From NCBI GenBank assembly GCA_910586025.1, contig CAJUIO010000005.1, positions 58,058 to 75,182 on the forward strand: a stretch of DNA of 17,125 nucleotides. Reading direction: 5' to 3'. The first letter of the stretch is position 1. Every line of letters begins with the position of its first letter. Positions 7,705 through 14,435 of this stretch are shown here, piece after piece. This DNA is from an uncultured Lachnospiraceae bacterium (GTDB taxonomy: Bacteria; Bacillota; Clostridia; Lachnospirales; Lachnospiraceae). Position numbers and translations under genes: made by a program. Below the pieces are notes generated by a model that made no database searches, was not told the origin of the DNA, and was given only the letters and a program-made list of their open reading frames with translations.

Positions 7705-8589
7705 ATGGATCAGGCCGAGCAGTTAAGAAGTATAATTAAGGCAAATAATATACAGAAGTCTCTGGCGAGGGTCATAGCTGTTACCAGCGGTAAGGGAGGA
7801 GTTGGCAAATCCAGCACGTCAATTAATCTGGCAATCCAGCTTCGTAAGCTGGGACAGAGAGTGATCATTCTGGATGCGGATTTTGGCCTGGCCAATATTG
7901 AAATCATGTTTGGGATAATGCCCAAGAATAATCTCAGTGACGTGATTTACCAGGGAAAGAGCATCAGTGAGATCATTACCTGGGGGCCCATGGAGGTGGG
8001 ATTCATCTCCGGGGGGTCAGGAATTGCGGAATTATCCAATCTGAGCAGAAATTACCTGGTATCCATTATCCGAAATCTGTCCGAGCTGGATTCCATTGCG
8101 GACATTATCATAGTGGATACGGGAGCCGGGATTTCGGATGCGGTTCTGGAGTTTTTGATTGCCAGCGGGGAAATACTGCTGGTGACCACACCGGAGCCTA
8201 CTTCAATTACGGATTCTTATTCTCTGATGAAAGCGCTTGGCAATCATCCGGGATTTTTTCAGCAAACCTCTCAGGTGAAGGTGATCGCCAACAAGGTGGA
8301 GAGCCATAATGAAGGTCAGGCGCTGTTTGATAAGCTGAATGCGGTTGTGGGAAGGTACTTAAAGCTTCCGATTACATATCTGGGAGCCGTGCCCTGGGAT
8401 AATCATCTCACAAAGGCCGTGATGCAGCAGATGCCGGTTTCGCTTCATGCCCCGGGAGCAAAGTCCGCACAGGCCTATGAGGCGATTGCGGCTAAGCTGA
8501 TGAATAAGGAATTGAACAGGAATGTAACAAAGAGAGGAATGGCAGCTTTCTTTTCTTATATTGTTACAGGCAGAAAAAATAATGATTAG
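7705..8589 (+). CDS. flhG: MinD/ParA-type ATPase FlhG (flagellar number regulator)
   Basis: A 294-residue deviant Walker ATPase. The N-terminus has DQAEQLR at residues 2-8, the DQAxxLR element by which FlhG stimulates the FlhF GTPase. Then comes the deviant Walker A, GKGGVGKS, with the signature lysine K30 and K35, a 'VIILDADFGLANIEIMFG' strand and 'DIIIVDTGAGISDAV' (Walker B-like). The last 20 or so residues (GMAAFFSYIVTGRK) look like an amphipathic membrane-targeting helix, as in MinD and FlhG. It works with the adjacent FlhF to set flagellar number and position. The start is the ATG at 7705, behind GTGAGG at 7691-7696. Confidence 0.95.
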   Translation: MDQAEQLRSIIKANNIQKSLARVIAVTSGKGGVGKSSTSINLAIQLRKLGQRVIILDADFGLANIEIMFGIMPKNNLSDVIYQGKSISEIITWGPMEVGFISGGSGIAELSNLSRNYLVSIIRNLSELDSIADIIIVDTGAGISDAVLEFLIASGEILLVTTPEPTSITDSYSLMKALGNHPGFFQQTSQVKVIANKVESHNEGQALFDKLNAVVGRYLKLPITYLGAVPWDNHLTKAVMQQMPVSLHAPGAKSAQAYEAIAAKLMNKELNRNVTKRGMAAFFSYIVTGRKNND

Positions 8590-8600
8590 GAGGAAGAGGT

Positions 8601-9395
8601 ATGCTGTCAAAATTTGTAATGCCGGGAAATAAGCTGGATCTTCAGGCTGTGGAGCAGCAATTGTTCTCAGATGATTTTGAGGATGAAGAGTCCGCGCAGG
8701 AGCTGAAAACCGAGGAAGAAAGCACCAGTACTATAGTCAACGGAATAGACTTAAAGAGAGTGTACCAGACGTCTGTCTATGACGTGCTTTCTGATGAGCG
8801 TCTTGAGATCTATATGCCAATGGAGAAGACGAGGATGATCCTGCTTCCCGTGGATGTTGAGTTCGATGTGTATTTTTATACGGGGAACGGTCTCTATCAG
8901 TGCTATGCCAGAGTTGCGGACCGGTATAAAAACGAGGCGGCGGATGTTGTACTGCTGGAGCTTACAAGCAATCTGCGCAAGCATCAGAGAAGAGAGTTTT
9001 ACCGTCTGGACTGTTCCTTTGAGATCCAGGTGCGGGGACTGGAAAAGGAGGAAGTCCAGGCAATGGGAAAGCGTGCCAGATATCTGATGCCCTCGCTTCC
9101 TTTCCGCAATGCGGTGGTGGTGGATATCAGCGGAGGCGGCATGCGCTTTGTGTCAAAGCACACCTATGAGCAGGGCAGTCTTATCTGCTGCAAATTGAAT
9201 CTTCTCCAGAATGACGACTACAAGGAATACACCATCACGGCGAGGGTGATTTCCTCCAGAGAGGTGGGAAGCAGGCAGGGATTGTTCGAGCACCGGGTAC
9301 AGTATGTCAATATGGAGGCTCTCGACAGAGAGGAGATTATCCGCTATATCTTCGAGGAGGAGAGACGGATCAGAAAAAGAAAGACAGGTTTTTAG
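8601..9395 (+). CDS. PilZ-domain c-di-GMP receptor (YcgR/YpfA-like)
   Basis: A 264-residue protein with an N-terminal YcgR-like beta domain (about 50-125) and a C-terminal PilZ domain (about 126-255). Both c-di-GMP binding motifs are intact: R131-x3-R135 (HQRREFYR) and D175-x-S177-x2-G180 (DISGGG). Proteins of this architecture, such as E. coli YcgR and Bacillus YpfA/DgrA (MotI), bind c-di-GMP and slow or stop the motor. The place directly after flhG inside the flagellar operon supports that role here. An AGGAGG overlaps the flhG stop (8588-8593), 7 bases before the ATG. The extra acidic N-terminal tail (about 15-45) has no known motif. Function as a brake is inference; ligand binding is well supported by the motifs. 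Confidence 0.9.
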   Translation: MLSKFVMPGNKLDLQAVEQQLFSDDFEDEESAQELKTEEESTSTIVNGIDLKRVYQTSVYDVLSDERLEIYMPMEKTRMILLPVDVEFDVYFYTGNGLYQCYARVADRYKNEAADVVLLELTSNLRKHQRREFYRLDCSFEIQVRGLEKEEVQAMGKRARYLMPSLPFRNAVVVDISGGGMRFVSKHTYEQGSLICCKLNLLQNDDYKEYTITARVISSREVGSRQGLFEHRVQYVNMEALDREEIIRYIFEEERRIRKRKTGF

Positions 9396-9402
9396 ATTAT
9401 TT

Positions 9403-9431
9403 TTGCACTTATGCCGGGAATATGGTATGAT
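9403..9431 (+). promoter_or_regulatory. Predicted vegetative (sigma-A) promoter for cheC
   Basis: In the 67-base gap between the pilZ and cheC genes there is a -35-like TTGCAC at 9403-9408, a 17-base spacer and a TATGAT -10 at 9426-9431. The -10 is preceded by TG one base upstream (extended -10, TGGTATGAT). Transcription would start near 9438, about 25 bases before the cheC ATG. The -10 and spacing are good, while the -35 matches consensus at only three of six positions. A 7-base inverted repeat (TTAGATT at 9392-9398, AATCTAA at 9433-9439) flanks it and could be chance. Confidence 0.6.
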
Positions 9432-9462
9432 AAATCTAATATAACAGATAATAGGAGAAATT

Positions 9463-10098
9463 ATGAAAGACCTAAGTATGGAAAAATTGTCAGGTCAGTA
9501 TTACGATGTTCTCAAGGAACTCGGAAATATTGGCGCAGGAAACGCAACAACAGCTCTGGCTCAGATGCTGGGCGGGAAAGTGGATATGTCTGTTCCGCAG
9601 GTCAAGCTTCTGGATTTTAACGTGCTTGGAGATACGGTGGGCGGAGAAGATGTGATCATGGCCGGGATATATCTCCAGGTGGAAGGCGATATCTCGGGAA
9701 ATATGATGTTTATTCAGAACAAGGTGTCTGCAGCTCATCTGATCAACAAGATGATGGGCGGTATGTTTGAGATTAAGGACGAGGAAGTGGAGGAACACGA
9801 ATTCAGCGAGATGGAGTGTTCGGCAATCAAGGAAGTGGGTAATATTATTACAGGTGCATATTTGAATGCGCTTTCTTCGTTGACGAACCTTACCATATAT
9901 CCTTCCGTACCGCAGCTTGCCATTGATATGGCGGGGGCGCTTCTCAGTGTACCGGCTGTAGAGTTCGGCCTGTTTGCAGATAAGATTCTGTTGGTACAGA
10001 CAAAATTCTCTGATGATGTTGAATTGGACGGCTTTTTTATCTTAATACCGGATATGGAATCTTATGAAAAAATATTAACGGTGCTTGGAGTTATTTAA
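9463..10098 (+). CDS. cheC: Chemotaxis CheY-P phosphatase CheC
   Basis: CheC is a CheY-P phosphatase that also binds CheD in Bacillus-type adaptation. The 211-residue product has both active-site helices of the family: E19/N22 in 'LKELGNIGAGNATTALA' and E124/N127 in 'SAIKEVGNIITGAYLNAL'. Two such sites are typical of CheC (CheX and FliY place them differently). The start is the ATG at 9463, behind AGGAG at 9453-9457. A predicted promoter just upstream could give it expression independent of the long operon. cheD follows after 29 bases, the usual pair. Confidence 0.95.
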   Translation: MKDLSMEKLSGQYYDVLKELGNIGAGNATTALAQMLGGKVDMSVPQVKLLDFNVLGDTVGGEDVIMAGIYLQVEGDISGNMMFIQNKVSAAHLINKMMGGMFEIKDEEVEEHEFSEMECSAIKEVGNIITGAYLNALSSLTNLTIYPSVPQLAIDMAGALLSVPAVEFGLFADKILLVQTKFSDDVELDGFFILIPDMESYEKILTVLGVI

Positions 10099-10127
10099 GC
10101 AAGAACAGATAGGAGATCCAGAGGGGT

Positions 10128-10613
10128 ATGAGCAATGTAATTAAAGTAGGAATGGCAGATTTGGCGGTATGCAGCGGAGAGGATGCGGTGACGACACTGG
10201 GGCTTGGATCCTGTATCGGGATAGCCATCAGGGATCCTGCGACCGGAATCGGAGGGCTGGTACATATCATGCTGCCGGACAGTACGGAAATAAGAAATAA
10301 CAGCAATCGGCCCAAATTTGCGGATACCGGTATCGAGGATCTGGTAAACGCAATTGTGAAAAAGGGTGGAAACAGGAGCAGGCTTGTGGCCAAAATAGCC
10401 GGAGGCGCCCAGATGTTTGGTGCCAGCGGCAATGCCAACACGATACGGGTGGGGGAGCGGAATGCCCAGGCCAGCAAAAAGAAGCTTATGCAGATGAGGA
10501 TTCCTCTGCTTGCGTCAGATACGGGAAATACTTATGGCAGGACAGTTATTTTTTATCCTAAGACGGGTGATTATGTGATCCGTTCCGTTGGAAAGCCGGA
10601 GAAAGTGATATGA
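10128..10613 (+). CDS. cheD: Chemoreceptor glutamine deamidase CheD
   Basis: CheD deamidates specific glutamines on chemoreceptors and, with CheC, forms an adaptation feedback loop. The 161-residue protein has the catalytic pattern T23-x5-C29 in 'TTLGLGSCIGIAI' and H46 in 'GLVHIMLPD', matching the Cys-His-Thr triad of the family. 'KIAGGAQMF', 'IRVGERN' and 'DTGNTYGRTV' are also family stretches. The start is the ATG at 10128, with GAGGGG upstream (10120-10125). The stop overlaps the next start as ATGA. Confidence 0.95.
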   Translation: MSNVIKVGMADLAVCSGEDAVTTLGLGSCIGIAIRDPATGIGGLVHIMLPDSTEIRNNSNRPKFADTGIEDLVNAIVKKGGNRSRLVAKIAGGAQMFGASGNANTIRVGERNAQASKKKLMQMRIPLLASDTGNTYGRTVIFYPKTGDYVIRSVGKPEKVI

Positions 10614-10903
10614 AAAAATTCAATTTGATTCCACCTTTTCTTATGCTCTTGTCCGGGGCGGTGGTAAGTATTGTAATGTATATACGCAGGTCTGATACCA
10701 CGGAGCTTTTGATATGGGTTCTGTGCGTGATGCTTTTCTTTTATCTGGCAGGATGCGTGATTCAGAACAGGCTGACCTTTTTTGTGAATCAGATTAAGGA
10801 ACAGGAAGAGGCTGAGGCCGAGGCGGCAAAGGAAGCGGAGAGGTTACAGAAAGAGGCTGAGGAAGAAATTACGAATACGGATGACAACATTGCGGAAGCT
10901 TGA
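10610..10903 (+). CDS. Unrecognised two-helix membrane protein with acidic coiled-coil tail
   Basis: I do not recognise this 97-residue protein. It has two hydrophobic helices (about 7-25 and 32-52) with a short basic/polar turn (RRSDT) between them, then a charged Glu/Ala/Lys-rich helix likely to form a coiled coil (about 57-87) and a short acidic tail. Both termini are probably cytoplasmic, since Lys/Arg flank the first helix. Its ATG overlaps the cheD stop (ATGA), and its stop lies 23 bases before the fliA ATG, so it is expressed as part of the cheD-fliA block. Its place between a chemotaxis gene and the sigma factor suggests a motility-linked role, but nothing in the sequence says what it does. 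Confidence 0.75.
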   Translation: MKKFNLIPPFLMLLSGAVVSIVMYIRRSDTTELLIWVLCVMLFFYLAGCVIQNRLTFFVNQIKEQEEAEAEAAKEAERLQKEAEEEITNTDDNIAEA

Positions 10904-10916
10904 GAGTAATTGTTTT

Positions 10917-10921
10917 GGAGG
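10917..10921 (+). promoter_or_regulatory. Shine-Dalgarno deciding the fliA start
   Basis: GGAGG lies 5 bases before the ATG at 10927. An in-frame TTG at 10900 would overlap the previous stop (TTGA) and add nine residues, but has no comparable ribosome binding site. Confidence 0.6.
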
Positions 10922-10926
10922 GCAGG

Positions 10927-11691
10927 ATGGACGAAGCAGGCAGGGCAAAACTTTGGGACGATTACGCAAAAACCAGATCGCCTGAAATCAGAGAGAAGAT
11001 CATACTGGAATATGCCCCGCTGGTAAAGCTGGTGGCGGGAAGACTCAGTATGTATCTCGGCTATAATGTGGAATATGACGACTTGGTGGGGTATGGCATC
11101 TTCGGACTGATCGATGCCATTGATAAGTATGACAACATGAAAGCCGTCAAGTTTGAAACATATGCAAGTCTTCGAATCCGGGGCGCTATTTTGGATCAGA
11201 TCCGCAAAATGGACTGGATACCGCGCACGATCAGACAGAAGCAGAAGAAAATTGATGCGGCCATTAAGGAGATTGAGACCAGGGAGGGACGGGCGGCCAC
11301 CGATGAGGAGATCGCAAAGAGTCTCGGAATCAGCGACGAGGAGTACAATTCATGGCAGTCGCAGATGAAGATTACAGGGGTAGTCTCTCTGGATGAGTTT
11401 ATGGAATCGGGGACGGAAGCGCCGGCTCAGCAGAATATACAGCAGCGGTTTGACACACCCGAAGAGGTAATTGAAAAAGAAGAGATGAAAAAGGTGCTGG
11501 AGCAGGCACTGGAATTATTAACCGAAAAAGAGAAGAAGGTCATTCTTTTGTATTACTATGAAGATCTGACGTTAAAGGAAATCAGCAATGTGCTTGAGGT
11601 TTCGGAGTCCAGGATCTCACAGCTTCACACAAGGGCATTGCAGAAACTGAAGTCCAGGATGGGGAGCTATATGGGAATATTTTCAGTATAA
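10927..11691 (+). CDS. fliA: Flagellar sigma factor sigma-28 (FliA/SigD/WhiG family)
   Basis: This directs RNA polymerase to late flagellar, motor and chemotaxis promoters and is normally held by the anti-sigma factor FlgM (not in this window). The 254-residue product has region 2 (about 25-105: 'YAPLVKLVAGRL', 'DDLVGYGIFGLIDAIDKYD', 'KFETYASLRIRGAILDQIRKMDWIPR'), region 3 (about 106-150: 'REGRAATDEEIAKSLGIS') and region 4 with its helix-turn-helix (about 194-245: 'LTEKEKKVILLYYYEDLTLKEIS', 'SESRISQLHTRALQKL'). The start at 10927 is chosen for its Shine-Dalgarno over a TTG at 10900. Placement after cheC-cheD resembles Bacillus sigD. I see no convincing sigma-28 promoter inside the window. Confidence 0.94.
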   Translation: MDEAGRAKLWDDYAKTRSPEIREKIILEYAPLVKLVAGRLSMYLGYNVEYDDLVGYGIFGLIDAIDKYDNMKAVKFETYASLRIRGAILDQIRKMDWIPRTIRQKQKKIDAAIKEIETREGRAATDEEIAKSLGISDEEYNSWQSQMKITGVVSLDEFMESGTEAPAQQNIQQRFDTPEEVIEKEEMKKVLEQALELLTEKEKKVILLYYYEDLTLKEISNVLEVSESRISQLHTRALQKLKSRMGSYMGIFSV

Positions 11692-11697
11692 CAATTA

Positions 11698-11711
11698 TTT
11701 CCATATGGAAA
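11698..11711 (+). repeat. Perfect 14-base palindrome before the FapA-family gene
   Basis: TTTCCATATGGAAA is a perfect palindrome in the 29-base gap after fliA. Its right arm runs into the ribosome binding site (AAAGGGG, 11709-11715) of the next gene. It could be a protein-binding site, a weak hairpin that hides the Shine-Dalgarno, or chance. Confidence 0.45.
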
Positions 11712-11720
11712 GGGGCAAAA

Positions 11721-13319
11721 ATGAGTAATGGCTATTTTCAACTGATCTGCAGTAAATCAGGCACTTCTTTAAAGATTATGGAACCCAGGGACGGGGGACA
11801 GAGCGTTTATATAAGGGACATTATGGATTATCTGAATCTGTTCGGAGTCAGATACAATTCGGCATCGCTGAACAAGGGACTTCAGGATGCCAGGCTGGCT
11901 GGCGACGGATACGAGTTTCAGATAAATGAGGATTATCTTTCGGAGGTAAGAGGGGGTTTCCGTCTGAATGTCAGTCCTGACAAGATGACGGCAACAGTAA
12001 GGTTTTATCCGCCTTCATCCAAGGGCACAAAGCTCAGTGTCGGCGATTTTCTGGAGGAGCTTTCTGACCAGAAGGTTGTTTACGGGGTAAAGACGGAGGA
12101 AATCAGAGACTTTTTTGATAATCTGGAATACTGTACGGATGTTACAGTGGCCGAGGGACTGCGTCCGCGCAAAGGGGTGGATGCGAAGATTGATTATTTT
12201 TTTGATACAAACCCCAATACGAGGCCTACATTAAAGAGCGATGGAAGCGTGGATTTTTTCCACTTGAATAATATATGCCACTGTAAACAGGGAGAACTGC
12301 TTGCAAAGCTTACTCCGGCGGATCTGGGAGATATCGGATATACCGTGAGCGGTGAGAAGATTAAGCCGCCTGAGGTAAAGCGTGCAAGTCTCACCCCCGG
12401 GAAGAACGTTATTCTCTCGGAGGATAAGCTGGAAATCACGGCGGAGACGGACGGCCACGTCATGCTCTCCGATGGAAAGGTTACCGTTTCCAACGTGCTT
12501 GAGCTGGAAAATGTGGATCTCGCCACGGGTAATATCGATTACAATGGCAGTGTGAACATAAAGGGAAATGTATGTACGAATTTTTCCGTGAAGGCCACGG
12601 GTAACATAGAGGTAATGGGTATTGTGGAGGGCGCCTATCTTCAGGCGGGCGGAGATATTATCATTGCAAGAGGCATGAACGGAATGGCAAGGGGGGTATT
12701 GAAAGCCACCGGGAATGTCATAGCCAAGTTTATTGAGAATTCCAAGGTATCAGCCGGAGGTTATGTCTCCTCGGAGGCAATTCTTCACAGTGAGATCATG
12801 GCAGGCGTTGAGGTCATGGTAAACGGAAGGAGAGGCTTTATCAGCGGGGGAAAGGTGTCCGCCTGCGACCGGATCCAGGTAAAGACCCTGGGATCTTCCA
12901 TGGGTTCCGAGACGGTTGTGGAGGTCGGTGTCTCCCCTGACGTAAAGATCAGGGCGAAGCAGCTCCAGAAGCAGATTATAGAAAAGAAGAGAACTGTGGA
13001 TCAGCTGCGGCCGCATCTTGCAAACTTTTCCAGGAAGCTGGCTCAGGGCATAAAATTCGAGCCGGAACAGATAATGTATATTCAGGAGATGCTTCAGAAG
13101 CAGAATCTGCTTAAGAAGGAAATAGAAGCGGACACCGCAGAGCTTGCCTCCCTCCAAAGGCTGCTTGAGGGAAGCGACAGGGCAAGGGTCGAGGTATCCG
13201 AAACAGTTTATGCGGGAGTAAGGATATGCATTTCCGACGTTTCCACTACGATCAAGAGCAATATGCCTTACTGCAAGTTTATCAGAGAAGAGGGAGAAGT
13301 AAAGTCAGTGCCTCTTTAA
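11721..13319 (+). CDS. FapA/DUF342 family protein (flagellar assembly protein A)
   Basis: A 532-residue DUF342 protein. From about residue 155 it has the family core. From about 260 to 400 it has glycine-spaced short beta strands ('GNIDYNGSVNIKGNV', 'GNIEVMGIVEGAYLQAGGDI', 'SGGKVSACDRIQVKTLGS') of the parallel beta-helix type seen in DUF342 and bactofilin-like proteins. Residues about 405-490 form a long coiled coil, before a short C-terminal beta segment. The name FapA comes from a few motility studies, and the molecular role is unsettled; scaffolding or signal-linked roles have been proposed. Location right after fliA fits a flagellar or polar function. The start is the ATG at 11721, behind AAAGGGG. 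No signal peptide is seen, so it is probably cytoplasmic. Confidence 0.88.
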   Translation: MSNGYFQLICSKSGTSLKIMEPRDGGQSVYIRDIMDYLNLFGVRYNSASLNKGLQDARLAGDGYEFQINEDYLSEVRGGFRLNVSPDKMTATVRFYPPSSKGTKLSVGDFLEELSDQKVVYGVKTEEIRDFFDNLEYCTDVTVAEGLRPRKGVDAKIDYFFDTNPNTRPTLKSDGSVDFFHLNNICHCKQGELLAKLTPADLGDIGYTVSGEKIKPPEVKRASLTPGKNVILSEDKLEITAETDGHVMLSDGKVTVSNVLELENVDLATGNIDYNGSVNIKGNVCTNFSVKATGNIEVMGIVEGAYLQAGGDIIIARGMNGMARGVLKATGNVIAKFIENSKVSAGGYVSSEAILHSEIMAGVEVMVNGRRGFISGGKVSACDRIQVKTLGSSMGSETVVEVGVSPDVKIRAKQLQKQIIEKKRTVDQLRPHLANFSRKLAQGIKFEPEQIMYIQEMLQKQNLLKKEIEADTAELASLQRLLEGSDRARVEVSETVYAGVRICISDVSTTIKSNMPYCKFIREEGEVKSVPL

Positions 13320-13340
13320 GAGGATAAGGAGGAGTGTTCT

Positions 13341-13661
13341 ATGACAATCAGTCGTTTTGAACTGCAGGGCCAGGTGGCGAGGACCCAGGATTTTACAACC
13401 ATCAAGCATAACGAGAACAATAAGGGATTAGTAGATCAGTCGAATTTTCAAAAGGAATTCCATCAGAACGTGGAAAATAAGGTGCGTCAGGTCAGACAGG
13501 GCGATCATGCGCAGAATGAGGGAAAACGGTTTGACGCGAAGGAGAAGGGCAACGGAATTTATTTTGGAGACGGAGGAAAGAAGCGGAAAAAGGGAGAGCC
13601 GGAGAAGAGTGACGGAAAGGTTCTTTTTAAAGGGCATGGCGGTTTTGATATGAAAATATAA
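13341..13661 (+). CDS. Unrecognised small lysine-rich protein of the flagellar operon tail
   Basis: I do not recognise this 106-residue protein. It is strongly hydrophilic and rich in Lys, Asn, Gln and Gly. A middle stretch (about 33-52, FQKEFHQNVENKVRQVRQGD) could be a helix, and the Gly/Lys-rich second half looks disordered. It has no signal peptide or membrane helix. It is very probably real: AAGGAGGAG (13326-13334) stands 6 bases before the ATG, it sits between two co-oriented genes with short gaps, and no overlapping frame is better. A cytoplasmic RNA-, protein- or membrane-surface-binding adaptor would fit the charge, but that is a guess. Confidence 0.7.
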   Translation: MTISRFELQGQVARTQDFTTIKHNENNKGLVDQSNFQKEFHQNVENKVRQVRQGDHAQNEGKRFDAKEKGNGIYFGDGGKKRKKGEPEKSDGKVLFKGHGGFDMKI

Positions 13662-13685
13662 CGAATATGCGAGTGTGAAGGTGGT

Positions 13686-14426
13686 ATGGAAGTGACAGAA
13701 ATACTGTTGTTAATCTTCGGCGGCATTGTATTTACCGTAAGCTTTTTCCTGCCTGCGGGAAAGAAGAAGGAGACGGAAGGTCATGAGGCGGCCGACGAGG
13801 AACAGATAAAGGAAATGATTGGTAAGGAGATAGCTCAGGCAAAGAATCAGATTAATGAGATTGTTGACGAGACAATCACTTATTCCATGGAAAAGACAGA
13901 ACGTTCCATGGAGCGGCTGACTAATGAAAAAATGATGGCGGTCAATGAGTTTTCTGACACTGTTTTGGAGCAGATCAATAAGAACCACAAGGAAGCCGTA
14001 TTTCTCTATGATATGCTGAACGATAAGCACGAGAATCTCAAGACAACCGTCAGCGAGGCGGTAAAGACTGCCACGGAGGTGAAGCAGACCGTCAGGGATG
14101 TGGAAATCACCGTAAAGGAAGCGGAGGAGAAGCGGAGGGAGGAGCTTCCTGAGCCGGAGTTTGTTCCCATCCAGCCTGAGAGAGTGGAGATAAGAGTACC
14201 TGAGGAGCCCAAGGAGGACAATGTTCCTCTGGAAATATCGGTTCCGGAGGAAGCTTCTGAGAATGCGGAGCCGGTAGAAATGATCCAAATGCCAAAAAAA
14301 CGAAATAATAACGAAAAAATTCTTGAACTGAACAGACTGGGGATGTCAAGCGTGGCCATTGCGAAGGAGCTTGGTCTTGGTGTCGGAGAGGTGAAGCTGG
14401 TCATCGGTTTATTTAAGGGAGTATAA
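13686..14426 (+). CDS. DUF6115-like membrane-anchored coiled-coil protein with C-terminal helix-turn-helix
   Basis: A 246-residue protein in four parts. An N-terminal membrane helix (about 4-22) is followed by KKK, so the rest should be cytoplasmic. A long coiled coil spans about 35-150. A Pro/Glu-rich linker (about 153-200) holds two similar phrases, VEIRVPEE and LEISVPEE. A C-terminal module (about 209-246, 'KILELNRLGMSSVAIAKELGLGVGEVKLVIGLFKG') reads as a helix-turn-helix. The last part resembles what I recall of DUF6115, a domain of unknown role in Clostridia. The start is the ATG at 13686, with GAAGG upstream (13678-13682). It lies in the tail of the flagellar operon, 24 bases after the previous gene. 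The module may bind protein rather than DNA, and its job is unknown. Confidence 0.78.
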   Translation: MEVTEILLLIFGGIVFTVSFFLPAGKKKETEGHEAADEEQIKEMIGKEIAQAKNQINEIVDETITYSMEKTERSMERLTNEKMMAVNEFSDTVLEQINKNHKEAVFLYDMLNDKHENLKTTVSEAVKTATEVKQTVRDVEITVKEAEEKRREELPEPEFVPIQPERVEIRVPEEPKEDNVPLEISVPEEASENAEPVEMIQMPKKRNNNEKILELNRLGMSSVAIAKELGLGVGEVKLVIGLFKGV

Positions 14427-14429
14427 AGC

Positions 14430-14434
14430 GGAGG
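14430..14434 (+). promoter_or_regulatory. Ribosome binding site with ambiguous start choice for the MltG-like gene
   Basis: GGAGG at 14430-14434 is only one base from the ATG at 14436, but seven bases from an in-frame TTG at 14442. The true start may be the TTG, two codons later, or the ATG may use a weaker upstream pairing. Confidence 0.45.
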
Positions 14435-14435
14435 C

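Noticed and set aside
9411..9620. 69-codon + strand open frame across the cheC start
   Set aside because: Out of frame with cheC, whose start, Shine-Dalgarno and motifs are clear.
13311..13323. CCTCTT/AAGAGG inverted repeat overlapping the stop of the FapA-family gene
   Set aside because: Only one base separates the arms, so a real hairpin would have about 4 bp, and no T-run follows; not a terminator.
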